Below, piece by piece: positions 36,482-44,357 of a stretch of DNA of 64,000 nucleotides. The notes beneath the pieces were generated by a model, which saw only the letters and a list, made by a program, of their open reading frames with translations, ran no database searches and was not told where the DNA came from. Position 1 is the first letter of the stretch. Each line of letters starts with the position of its first letter. The stretch is from Desulfobacula sp. (GTDB lineage: Bacteria; Desulfobacterota; Desulfobacteria; Desulfobacterales; Desulfobacteraceae): contig NZ_JAQYWD010000025.1 of assembly GCF_030145145.1 (NCBI RefSeq), positions 1 through 64,000 on the forward strand, read 5' to 3'. Position numbers and translations under genes: made by a program.

Positions 36482-38089
36482 TCAGGAACTGCAGGACAAC
36501 ATAGAGCAGCCAGGTCTGTGGCGAGCCCATTCAGGCCTTTTTTCTGCAAATTCTTCCCGGTCCGGTTGTTCATCATACGGCTTTCGCATCACATCAAGCA
36601 ATTCCCAAACCCGGGAAAAATCATTTTTTTCAGCCCGGTCAATGGCGGTCTGGGCCAGGTAATTTCTCAAGACATATTTAGGATTTACCCGGTTCATTCG
36701 TTGCCTTCTGTCCCCGGGGGAACCCTTATCCTGGGCTATTCTTTTTTGATAAAGGGCAAGCCAGGCATTCAACCGCATCACCTGGGCCCGGGTGATGCGG
36801 TCCGGGGCATAAAAGGCGGTTTCCAAAAAAGAGGGAACCTTATTTTCAGACAATTCTTCCGGGGCAGTCAAAAGGGAAAGTCCCCGAAAAAAAAGCGTGT
36901 AGTCGGTTTCCACCTGCTGAAGAACCTCAAGCAGGTCTGCGATTATGGCGGCGTCAGAAGCGGGTTCAAAGTGTTGAAATCCCAGCTTTTGAGCCATCAT
37001 GGCATTCTGGCCCTGCTGGACATATGCCAGGGCATCATCAACAGCCGCCTGAATCGGCTCCAGGTGCTTGACCACCGGAAAAATGGCATTGCCCAGCTGC
37101 CCCAGGTTCCACAGCGCTATCTGGGGTTGATTTTTAAAGCAGTATCGGCGGCCGGCGGCATCTGTGGTGTTGGGTGTCCATCCGGGAGTGTAGTCTTCCA
37201 GCCAGCCATAGGGGCCATAATCAATGGTCAGCCCCATAATAGACATATTGTCCGTATTCATTACCCCGTGGACAAATCCCACCCGCATCCAGTGCAGGAT
37301 CATGTCCATGGTCCGTTTACAGACCTCCCGGAACCAGGCTTCATAAACCTCCTGGGATGGCGTTCCCAGGTGAGGAAAATCCGTTGTGATCGTGTAATCC
37401 ATGAGACGTTGCAGAAGGCTGTTTTCCCCCCGGGCCGCCAGGATTTGAAAATTACCGAACCGGGTGAAAGATGGGGAAAGCCGGCAGACAACCGCACCCG
37501 GTTCCAGTTTGGGATGACCATCATAAAACATATCCCGTTCCACGGCTTCTCCTGTAAGGGTCAGGCTCAGGGCCCGGGTCGTGGGTATCCCCAGGTAAAA
37601 CATGGCCTCACTGCACAAAAATTCCCGGATGGAAGAGCGGAGCACGGCCAACCCGTCGGCCGTCCGGGAATAAGGCGTGGGACCGGCGCCTTTCAGCTGC
37701 AACATCCACCGTTCATCCCGCTGATTGATAATCTCTCCCAGGTTGATCGCCCGTCCATCTCCCAGCTGACCGGCCCAGTTGCCGAACTGATGCCCCCCGT
37801 AACACATGGCAAAGGGATCCATCCCCGGCAAGAGATAATTCCCGGTAAAAACCCGGGCAAAAAAATCTGATTGACAGGTTTCATCTTTCAAATCCATGAG
37901 CCGGGCCGCTGCCGGGGAAAACGCAACAAGCCTGGAGTCAGCTGTTGGTGTGGGTGTCACCCGGGAATAGCAGGCCCCTGTCACTTGACGCCGGGTATTG
38001 GCCATATCCGGGTCACCGGGCAACTCCCGGACAAACCGATTGTCAAATGTCAATGTTTCCAGGGTATGATATGTTCTTTTAGGTGTCAT
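36482..38089 (-). CDS. selO: SelO/YdiU-family protein adenylyltransferase (pseudokinase fold)
   Basis: About 535 residues from ATG at 38089 (MTPKRTYHTLETLTFDNRF). A longer frame starts inside the neighbouring repeat and is rejected. Family motifs are complete: GGHQFGNWAGQLGDGRAINL, GAGPTPYSRTADGLAVLRSS, NTDNMSIMGLTIDYGPYGWL. SelO transfers AMP to protein hydroxyls and is linked to redox stress. The C-terminus ends GCSMLSCSS; the last Cys is where the human enzyme has its selenocysteine three residues from the end, so this is the Cys form. Confidence 0.93.
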   Translation of the reverse strand: MTPKRTYHTLETLTFDNRFVRELPGDPDMANTRRQVTGACYSRVTPTPTADSRLVAFSPAAARLMDLKDETCQSDFFARVFTGNYLLPGMDPFAMCYGGHQFGNWAGQLGDGRAINLGEIINQRDERWMLQLKGAGPTPYSRTADGLAVLRSSIREFLCSEAMFYLGIPTTRALSLTLTGEAVERDMFYDGHPKLEPGAVVCRLSPSFTRFGNFQILAARGENSLLQRLMDYTITTDFPHLGTPSQEVYEAWFREVCKRTMDMILHWMRVGFVHGVMNTDNMSIMGLTIDYGPYGWLEDYTPGWTPNTTDAAGRRYCFKNQPQIALWNLGQLGNAIFPVVKHLEPIQAAVDDALAYVQQGQNAMMAQKLGFQHFEPASDAAIIADLLEVLQQVETDYTLFFRGLSLLTAPEELSENKVPSFLETAFYAPDRITRAQVMRLNAWLALYQKRIAQDKGSPGDRRQRMNRVNPKYVLRNYLAQTAIDRAEKNDFSRVWELLDVMRKPYDEQPDREEFAEKRPEWARHRPGCSMLSCSS

Positions 38090-38115
38090 AGGTGTAATGT
38101 CTCCCCTTTTAATCT

Positions 38116-38273
38116 CTAAATAGTGTTTGAACGGAAACTCACCCATCTGCTGCGTTGCTGCAAAACTCTGAAATCCTCATGTACACTAGTACACTCCGGT
38201 TTCAGAATTTCTTGCGCCTTGCATATGGGCAACTTTCCGTCCAAACACGGGTTTCCGTTCAGGCACTAAATAG
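38116..38273. repeat. MITE-like long hairpin repeat upstream of selO
   Basis: Inner arms 38125-38184 and 38188-38246 are imperfect reverse complements over about 58 bp (GTTTGAACGGAAACTCACCC pairs with a right arm whose complement reads GTTTGGACGGAAAGTTGCCC), meeting at GTACACTAGTAC. Outer ends at 38116-38139 and 38250-38273 (GTTTCCGTTCAGGCACTA) also pair. The core words CAAGGCGCA and CTGCGTTG are shared with the element at 21809-21970. Confidence 0.75.
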
Positions 38274-38484
38274 TGGCCGTTCAGTGGTCTTCCCGACCAA
38301 ATTCATACTAGGTTTGACTAACATTGTAATCATTGATTTACAAAATAACAGGTGGAAAAAGATTAAACAGAATATTTGCTGATTTAAAAAACATAAACTT
38401 GACATCTCTATATTTCATCGCAATAGTATACCTAAGCCTGTTCACAAACATTTATAATGAATCACTTAATAAAAGAGGTGACCC

Positions 38485-38715
38485 ATGGCAGAACTTCATA
38501 CCTGCAAAACCTGCGGCAAAGTGGCAAAGGACCAAGGGCATTTGTGCGACCCGGTGAAACTAACAAAAGCATATACCTGTGAAGACTGCGGCGTATCTTC
38601 CACGGATGCCAAACATATCTGTAAACCCATGCTGGGAAAATTAAAATATACCTGTGAGGGGTGCGGTCGGGTGGCGATATCATCAGACAGGTTGTGCAAG
38701 CCCAAAGAAATTTAA
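38485..38715 (+). CDS. Small protein with three tandem zinc-finger-like repeats
   Basis: A 76-residue protein made of three copies of one ~27-residue unit: CKTCGKVAKDQGHLCDP, CEDCGVSSTDAKHICKP and CEGCGRVAISSDRLCKP. The pattern is CxxCG-x7-x-(H/R)-x-C-x-P; the third copy has Arg where the others have His. It should bind two or three metal ions (Zn or Fe). AGAGGTG precedes the ATG. Family known to me only as uncharacterised in anaerobes. Confidence 0.75.
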   Translation: MAELHTCKTCGKVAKDQGHLCDPVKLTKAYTCEDCGVSSTDAKHICKPMLGKLKYTCEGCGRVAISSDRLCKPKEI

Positions 38716-38755
38716 AAACCGAAAAAAATTCCAGATGGATGCTTTAGGATAAACG

Positions 38756-38783
38756 AATACCCCACAGCAAGCCGTGGGGTATT
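38756..38783. terminator. Terminator hairpin between convergent genes
   Basis: AATACCCCAC (38756-38765) and GTGGGGTATT (38774-38783) form a perfect 10-bp stem with an 8-nt loop, 41 bp after the zinc-repeat gene and 32 bp after the ferritin-like gene end. No strong T run. Confidence 0.6.
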
Positions 38784-38814
38784 CCACTCAAAAAAATATT
38801 CAAAAAGGCATTGC

Positions 38815-39276
38815 CTACCAGACTTCGGGATAGGCCACGTCCATAAAGCTTTCTTCCATTTTGAATTTATGATTCCGCTCCATGGCAGCAAGATCCATAA
38901 AAACTGCTTTTAATTCTTGATCATCGCAATTTTCAGCCAGGGCTGTATAATTCTTCATGGCAAGCTCTTCATTTTTCATGGCAATCCCTATGGCACCCTT
39001 AAGGTCCATGTCTTCATTTACTTCAGGCATTTCAATGGTTTCCGACACTTTAAAATCCTTGTCAAAATTAAAGAAAGCAGTGTCCATTTTTTCTCTGTTC
39101 AAGATGCCTGTGAGCATTTTTTCATGTTTTTTTTCTTCCCCGGCAAATTTTTCAAACAACTCTTTGAGATGAGCGTTCTTGATCCTCCTGGCAACCTGTT
39201 CATAAAATTGTTTTGCCGCGATTTCAGCGTCAATGGCATCTGAAATCACTTGTTTATATTTTTCCAAATTCATCAT
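38815..39276 (-). CDS. Ferritin-like/rubrerythrin-type diiron protein
   Basis: About 153 residues; ATG at 39276 or 39273, both behind GGAGGG. A four-helix bundle with paired Glu/ExxH iron ligands: DAEIAAKQFYEQVARR, FAGEEKKHEKMLTG, AMKNEELAMKNYTALAEN and DLAAMERNHKFKMEESF. No rubredoxin domain follows, unlike rubrerythrin. Likely stores iron or removes peroxide in the cytoplasm. Confidence 0.88.
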   Translation of the reverse strand: MMNLEKYKQVISDAIDAEIAAKQFYEQVARRIKNAHLKELFEKFAGEEKKHEKMLTGILNREKMDTAFFNFDKDFKVSETIEMPEVNEDMDLKGAIGIAMKNEELAMKNYTALAENCDDQELKAVFMDLAAMERNHKFKMEESFMDVAYPEVW

Positions 39277-39340
39277 CACCCTCCATATGTACCCATGCAG
39301 TGTTTATAAATCAGTTTAAGCCTGTGGTGCAAAGAAATCA

Positions 39341-39363
39341 TATGGGGTCTATATTACCCCATA
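39341..39363 (-). terminator. Hairpin after the Hdr operon (possible terminator)
   Basis: TATGGGGT (39341-39348) and ACCCCATA (39356-39363) form an 8-bp stem with a 7-nt loop. It lies 58 bp after the last gene of the Hdr operon and 65 bp before the ferritin-like gene start. On the minus strand it is followed by a T-rich stretch. It could instead be an operator for the ferritin-like gene. Confidence 0.4.
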
Positions 39364-39420
39364 AAAATAATGACCGCAAGAAAAACTCAGGATGAACATG
39401 ACCCAATGGAGAATCATTAA

Positions 39421-40551
39421 TCAGGTATCATCCGGCAAGATTATTTTAAAGTCGGTTTCTTTTCCTTTTTTAGACATCACATGGATGGATCCCCCATGCT
39501 GTTTGATAATGGAGTTTGAAATATAAAGGCCAAAGCCGGTTCCTTTTGTCCCTTTTGAAGAAAAGAACAAATTAAATATTTTTTCTTTTGTTTGAGTGTC
39601 CATGCCGCAGCCATTATCGTGAATGTGAAACACCAGTTGATCTGTCTTTTTTAAAATTTCAAACCGGATAACATGCTCTTTTTTATCCCCATCCGCCAGG
39701 CAGGCATCAATGGCATTGTCTAAAATATTAATCAAGGCTGCCATGAAAAATTCTTCGTCCAGGCGCATGGTTTCAGGGCACTGGGTATCATTGCAATGAA
39801 AGGCGATGCCTGTTCCTTTCAGTTTCAATTCAATCGTTTGTTTGATCTGACCCATAAACCCCCTGGTATCAATGACGGTCCGATTGAGTTTTCTTTCCTT
39901 GGAATACAATAAAATATCCATGATCATCTTCTTTATCCGCTCAATGGCCTGTTCGAGCAGGTCCACACCCTCCTGGACAGTATTCGTATCCTTTTTTTTC
40001 AAGCCGGATCGCACCACATACACCCCCCCGTCAAGATTGGTCAACAGCCCCTTGATATTATGCGAGATGGTGCCGATCATCAATCCCAGAGAAGACAAAT
40101 GGTCGGCCATTTTGGACTTTTCAAGGATGAGAAGTTCAAGTTTTTGAGTGTATTCCAAAAGTTTTTGCCGTGAGATAATTTTTTCAACGGCCTTTTCAAC
40201 GGCGATTTCAAGGATATCCACATTGATGGGTTTGGTGATAAAATCGATGGCCTCATATTTGAGACTGCGAATGGTCAGGTCCATGTCCCCATGCCCGGTG
40301 ATCATTAACACTTCTGTTGCCGGATTTTCGCGTTTAATCTGTCGTAACAATTCAATACCGTTCATCACCGGCATTTTAATATCGGTAATGACAATATCCG
40401 GTTGTTTCGATTTGAATATCTCAAACGCCTTTTCACCATTTTCAGCAAGAAAGACGACATATCCGATATCCATCAGTGCAATTTCAAGAATATCCCGGAT
40501 ATCTTCTTCATCATCAACAATTAATATGGACACCTGGCTTCGATCAATCAT
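39421..40551 (-). CDS. Receiver domain-histidine kinase hybrid (last gene of Hdr operon)
   Basis: A 376-residue soluble protein. Residues about 8-120 are a CheY-like receiver (LIVDDEEDIRDIL; phospho-Asp in DIVITDIKMPVMNG). A coiled-coil follows, then a kinase phosphoacceptor box (GLMIGTISHNIKGLLTNLDG) and an ATPase domain (DNAIDACLADG, DNGCGMD, GTGFGLYISNSI). It likely takes a signal from a partner kinase and passes it on. 15 bp downstream of the heme-motif kinase gene. Confidence 0.9.
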   Translation of the reverse strand: MIDRSQVSILIVDDEEDIRDILEIALMDIGYVVFLAENGEKAFEIFKSKQPDIVITDIKMPVMNGIELLRQIKRENPATEVLMITGHGDMDLTIRSLKYEAIDFITKPINVDILEIAVEKAVEKIISRQKLLEYTQKLELLILEKSKMADHLSSLGLMIGTISHNIKGLLTNLDGGVYVVRSGLKKKDTNTVQEGVDLLEQAIERIKKMIMDILLYSKERKLNRTVIDTRGFMGQIKQTIELKLKGTGIAFHCNDTQCPETMRLDEEFFMAALINILDNAIDACLADGDKKEHVIRFEILKKTDQLVFHIHDNGCGMDTQTKEKIFNLFFSSKGTKGTGFGLYISNSIIKQHGGSIHVMSKKGKETDFKIILPDDT

Positions 40552-40566
40552 GTTCCCTCAATTCGG

Positions 40567-42867
40567 TTACGTTTCGTATACAATATCCTCTTCAGATGTA
40601 TCCGGCACGGGAAAGGATAACACGAAGATCGCTCCGCCCTGTTTTCCCTGCTCGACCTGAATTGTACCGGAGCACTCTTTGATAATGCCGTAACTGATGG
40701 ACAGCCCCAGACCGGTCCCCTTTCCCACTTCTTTGGTGGTAAAAAACGGTTCAAACAGCTTATCTGCGGTTGCTTGCTGAATCCCGATACCGGTATCGTG
40801 AATTTCAATGGTAACCATATCCTCAATAATTTTGGTGATGATGGTAATCCTGTCAACACCCCCAGGTCTTATGCCTTCTTTTTTCCATTTTTCTTCAATG
40901 GCATCTTTTGCATTAATCACAAGATTGATAAATACCTGTTCAAGCCGGTCCGGATCGGCCAGTATTTCCGGCAAGTCTTCATTTTTATCCCAGACAACAT
41001 CAATGCCATGAATTTTAAGCTGCTGGTTAAACATTTCAAATGTTCTTTGGAGGACACTATTCACATTCGTTCGAACCAGTTTGATTTCCGATTTCCGTGC
41101 AAACTGGCGCATGTGATGAATGATCTTTTCCGCCCGGTCCACATTGCTGTCAATTTTCAAAATCAGCTTGTGAAAAATATCCTTATCAATTTTCTCATTT
41201 TTCCGCATTTTTTTCATACAAAAACTGCTGGAGGATTTAATCACCGATAAGGGCTGGTTCAATTCATGGGCAATCCCGGTTGACATTTCACCCAGGGTGG
41301 CCATTTTACTGGCGTGCATCATATGCTGTTCTGTTTTAAGCCGCCGGGTAATATCATTTATGGTAACCAGCAGCACTTTCTGGCCGGAATATTTAGACGG
41401 CGATACCCACATATCAACATAGATGAATCGCTCCCGGGCAATGAGGTGTTTCACCTTGTTGATTTCCTGGCCAGACTTCATTTTTTTAATCAGCTCTGCT
41501 TTTTCCTTTTCGATAAAGAATTCGGAAAATATTTTTTTTAATAAGGCATTTTTCGAATACCCATACACTTCAACCGCTTTAATATTGCAATCCAGGACCT
41601 CAAAGGATTGAAACTCGATTACAAACACAGGATTTGAAATATTGTTAAATATGGCATGATACTTTTCCTCAGAGCTTTTAAGCTCTTTTTCAAGCCGTCG
41701 CCTCTGGGTGATATCAATGCTCATCTCCATGGCGGCAATGATATTTCCGTCTGCATCTGTTATGGGAGAGGTAATAAACATCCAGTAATTCTTTTCACCA
41801 TTTTTCCCCATGCCTTCGGCCTGGCCATAATGAGATTTTCCATCCATAAAGGTTTTTTCAACCGGACAATTGATGCATTTTTGTTCCAGGCCTTTATAGG
41901 CATGATAACACAGGGATCCGGGCTTGGGATCAAACCTGTCCTGGAATACCTTATTCCATCTTAACAACCGATAGTCTTTGTCCTGAACCGTAATCATGCA
42001 GGGGGCGGTTTCAAAAAGTGACTGGTATTCGTTTCTCTGCTTTTTTAATTCTGCCTGATCAAGACCGATCCGGGTGCCCATTTTTTTTATGGCCGTACTG
42101 AGAAGACCGATTTCATAATCATTTCCAATATCAATAGCCTGGTTGTAATTCCCTTCCGCAATTTTCTGGGTCCCCTCAATCAGCTTCTTGATCGGCTTTT
42201 TTACAAATTGTAAAATGGAAAAAAAAATGATCACAGATATGATGAAAATAGTCGAAAGCGCCAGCTTGATGATCCCCTTTTCAAGTTTCAACATTTGATG
42301 GTCTGATTGCTCAAGGGAAACCACCACATCAAGTGACCCCAGTATCTTTTGATGCCCGGGATGAAAATGGCACTCCGTGGCACAGCTGGGCTCATTGCAG
42401 ATGGGCTGAACAATCCCCAAAAGCCTGTGGCCCTTTTCAGATCGAAAAAACCGTGTCCGCTGCGCCAGCCCGATTTGATCCGATGGCGGGTTCTGATGAT
42501 GGCAAATCTCACAGGCCACTTCCTTGATATCAACAAATGTATCGATTTCTTCTTCCTGATTGGTAAATTTTATCTGACCCTCTTTATTGTATATTCGAAT
42601 CGTTTCTATTCCCGGCTGGGTGGCAATATTATTAATAATCTGTGTAATGTCATCCCTTGAATTCAGCATCATGGCATAATGGGTGCCAAGCTTGATGGAA
42701 TTTGACAGTCTGTCCGTACTGTCCATAAGGGTTTTCATCATCTGGGTCCGGATATGATTGATATTGAAGTATGCCCAGGCAGAAATGGAAAGAACAACCG
42801 TCAGTCCGACAATAATGATCAGTTTTGATACAAGGCTGTGTCTTAAATATTTAACAAAATCACTCAT
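40567..42867 (-). CDS. Membrane histidine kinase with c-type heme motifs in its sensor domain
   Basis: A 766-residue kinase. Two membrane helices (about 14-34 and 199-222) enclose an exported sensor with CEICHH (C119-C122-H123, a classic CxxCH heme c site) and CATECHFHPGH (C162, C166-H167, a CX3CH variant). Then HAMP, a PAS domain with a CINCP pair, a second PAS, the His box (GEMSTGIAHELNQPLSVI) and the ATPase domain (NLVINAKDAIEE, DTGIGI, GTGLGLSISYGI). It should read redox state or a gas/ligand outside the membrane. Its start overlaps the HdrB stop by 4 bp, tying it to the redox operon. Confidence 0.9.
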   Translation of the reverse strand: MSDFVKYLRHSLVSKLIIIVGLTVVLSISAWAYFNINHIRTQMMKTLMDSTDRLSNSIKLGTHYAMMLNSRDDITQIINNIATQPGIETIRIYNKEGQIKFTNQEEEIDTFVDIKEVACEICHHQNPPSDQIGLAQRTRFFRSEKGHRLLGIVQPICNEPSCATECHFHPGHQKILGSLDVVVSLEQSDHQMLKLEKGIIKLALSTIFIISVIIFFSILQFVKKPIKKLIEGTQKIAEGNYNQAIDIGNDYEIGLLSTAIKKMGTRIGLDQAELKKQRNEYQSLFETAPCMITVQDKDYRLLRWNKVFQDRFDPKPGSLCYHAYKGLEQKCINCPVEKTFMDGKSHYGQAEGMGKNGEKNYWMFITSPITDADGNIIAAMEMSIDITQRRRLEKELKSSEEKYHAIFNNISNPVFVIEFQSFEVLDCNIKAVEVYGYSKNALLKKIFSEFFIEKEKAELIKKMKSGQEINKVKHLIARERFIYVDMWVSPSKYSGQKVLLVTINDITRRLKTEQHMMHASKMATLGEMSTGIAHELNQPLSVIKSSSSFCMKKMRKNEKIDKDIFHKLILKIDSNVDRAEKIIHHMRQFARKSEIKLVRTNVNSVLQRTFEMFNQQLKIHGIDVVWDKNEDLPEILADPDRLEQVFINLVINAKDAIEEKWKKEGIRPGGVDRITIITKIIEDMVTIEIHDTGIGIQQATADKLFEPFFTTKEVGKGTGLGLSISYGIIKECSGTIQVEQGKQGGAIFVLSFPVPDTSEEDIVYET

Positions 42868-43730
42868 ATGGCCTTTTCAGTGAACGCACGGGTATTGGAA
42901 AGATTTAAATCCAGCCGGACATCGGTCAACGTCTTTCCCATGGCAAGACCTAAAAATTGTGGCAGAAATAGAACCGGTATATCAAGATCAAGCCCTTCTT
43001 TATGAGATATCTTTTTCTGGTTGCTTTCAAGGTTCATCTGGCACATGGGGCAGACCGTTAAAATAGCATCAGCCCCATGGGCCGCTTTCAATATATTTCC
43101 CACAAGCGCCATGCCGGCTTCCGGTTTTGTGCTGGTATTGGATGCACCACAGCATTGCCCCCCCATATCCCAATCAAAAACGCTTGCCCCTGTTGCCTGG
43201 ATCAATGCATCCATGGAATGGGGATCTTCCGGATCATCAAAAATCTTGAAAGGCCTTAAGCACTGACATCCATAGTAGGGTGCGACAACAAGATCCTTCA
43301 TTTTATGGTGAGACCCTGCTTTAATTTTTTCGATATCCACATCATTTGAAAGAACATCCAGCAGGTGCCGGACCTTCATCTCCCCTTTTAGAACAAGATC
43401 CTCCTCGGCAAGTACGGTATTAATTTTTTTTAATAGCGGCTTGTCCTTTTTGATGATTGCCTCGGTTTTTTTAAGATTCAGGTAACAGGCACTGCACGGC
43501 ACAAGGATCTCTTTTGAGCGGTTCATTTTTTCTGCCAGGGCCAGATTCCTTGCCGGCAGCACATAGGACAGCAAATGGCTTTGGGACTCCGCTGCAGTCG
43601 CCCCGCAGCAGCTCCAATCCTCAATTTCTTCCAGTTGAACACCGGCCGCTGCCATTAACAGCCTTGTGGAAATATCATATTCAGCTGAAGTGCCTTCCAA
43701 CGAACAGCCCGGGTAATATAGATAGTTCAT
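42864..43730 (-). CDS. hdrB: HdrB-like heterodisulfide reductase subunit
   Basis: A 288-residue protein starting MNYLYYPGCSLEGTSAEYDI; this start follows GAGGG and begins one base after the HdrC stop. Two CCG domains are complete: YPGCSLEG / DWSCCGATAAES / PCSACYLNL and YYGCQCLRPF / GGQCCGASN / CPMCQMNLES. In the family these hold non-cubane [4Fe-4S] clusters that cleave a disulfide. Partner of HdrC and the HdrA proteins. Confidence 0.93.
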   Translation of the reverse strand: MNYLYYPGCSLEGTSAEYDISTRLLMAAAGVQLEEIEDWSCCGATAAESQSHLLSYVLPARNLALAEKMNRSKEILVPCSACYLNLKKTEAIIKKDKPLLKKINTVLAEEDLVLKGEMKVRHLLDVLSNDVDIEKIKAGSHHKMKDLVVAPYYGCQCLRPFKIFDDPEDPHSMDALIQATGASVFDWDMGGQCCGASNTSTKPEAGMALVGNILKAAHGADAILTVCPMCQMNLESNQKKISHKEGLDLDIPVLFLPQFLGLAMGKTLTDVRLDLNLSNTRAFTEKAI

Positions 43731-43731
43731 C

Positions 43732-44277
43732 TCATCCCTCCAGTTCGGCAACTTTATTGAACAATGCAGTTAATTTCCCCTTGCTGCCGAAGGGAAATTC
43801 AGGGTGGACCTTTCCTTTGGACAACAGTTTAAGTCCCAAAACGGCGTAGGCGAACGGCAACACAGGATTTTTCATTGCCATAAAATACTGGGTCATAAAT
43901 TCCATTTCCTTGACCCTTCCATGTTTTTTAACACTGTCCAGAAAAGATTTATAGAAAAGGGAAGATCGTCGGAACTGCTTTAATTCCAATTTTGATGCTG
44001 CTTGTTTCAACAGGCTCATGGCAGCGGTCAGCTCAAGCCCCCGGGGACATCTTAATGTGCAATAATAGCAGGAGGAACACATAATAAAGGATTTGCTTGA
44101 AAAAATTGCGTCCATATGATCTGTCAGCAGCAACCGCCACATATGCCTGGGGGTGATGTCCATGAATTCAGTATTCGGACAGGATGCTGTGCAGGTACCG
44201 CATTGAATGCAGGTGCCGACCATTTCCTTGGCCGTTTCAGTCATTGCCAACAGACGATCATTCGTTGTCTGCCCCAT
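43732..44277 (-). CDS. hdrC: HdrC-like heterodisulfide reductase subunit
   Basis: A 181-residue protein starting MGQTTNDRLLAMTETAKEMV. Two [4Fe-4S] motifs: CIQCGTCTASCPN and CSSCYYCTLRCPR. It should pass electrons from HdrA to HdrB. AAAGGGG precedes the start at fair distance. Adjacent to HdrB as in known HdrABC sets. Confidence 0.92.
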   Translation of the reverse strand: MGQTTNDRLLAMTETAKEMVGTCIQCGTCTASCPNTEFMDITPRHMWRLLLTDHMDAIFSSKSFIMCSSCYYCTLRCPRGLELTAAMSLLKQAASKLELKQFRRSSLFYKSFLDSVKKHGRVKEMEFMTQYFMAMKNPVLPFAYAVLGLKLLSKGKVHPEFPFGSKGKLTALFNKVAELEG

Positions 44278-44357
44278 AATATTTCCCCTTTTTATTTTTA
44301 TGATCACCTCATCACTTGATCTTCTCTACAACACGCCGGCCCGGGTCACTGAACATA

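Noticed and set aside
36479-37870. A 463-codon plus-strand open frame
   Set aside because: It is antisense to selO, whose protein is complete and conserved; the plus frame has no family motif and is Gly/Pro/His-rich as expected from a shadow frame.
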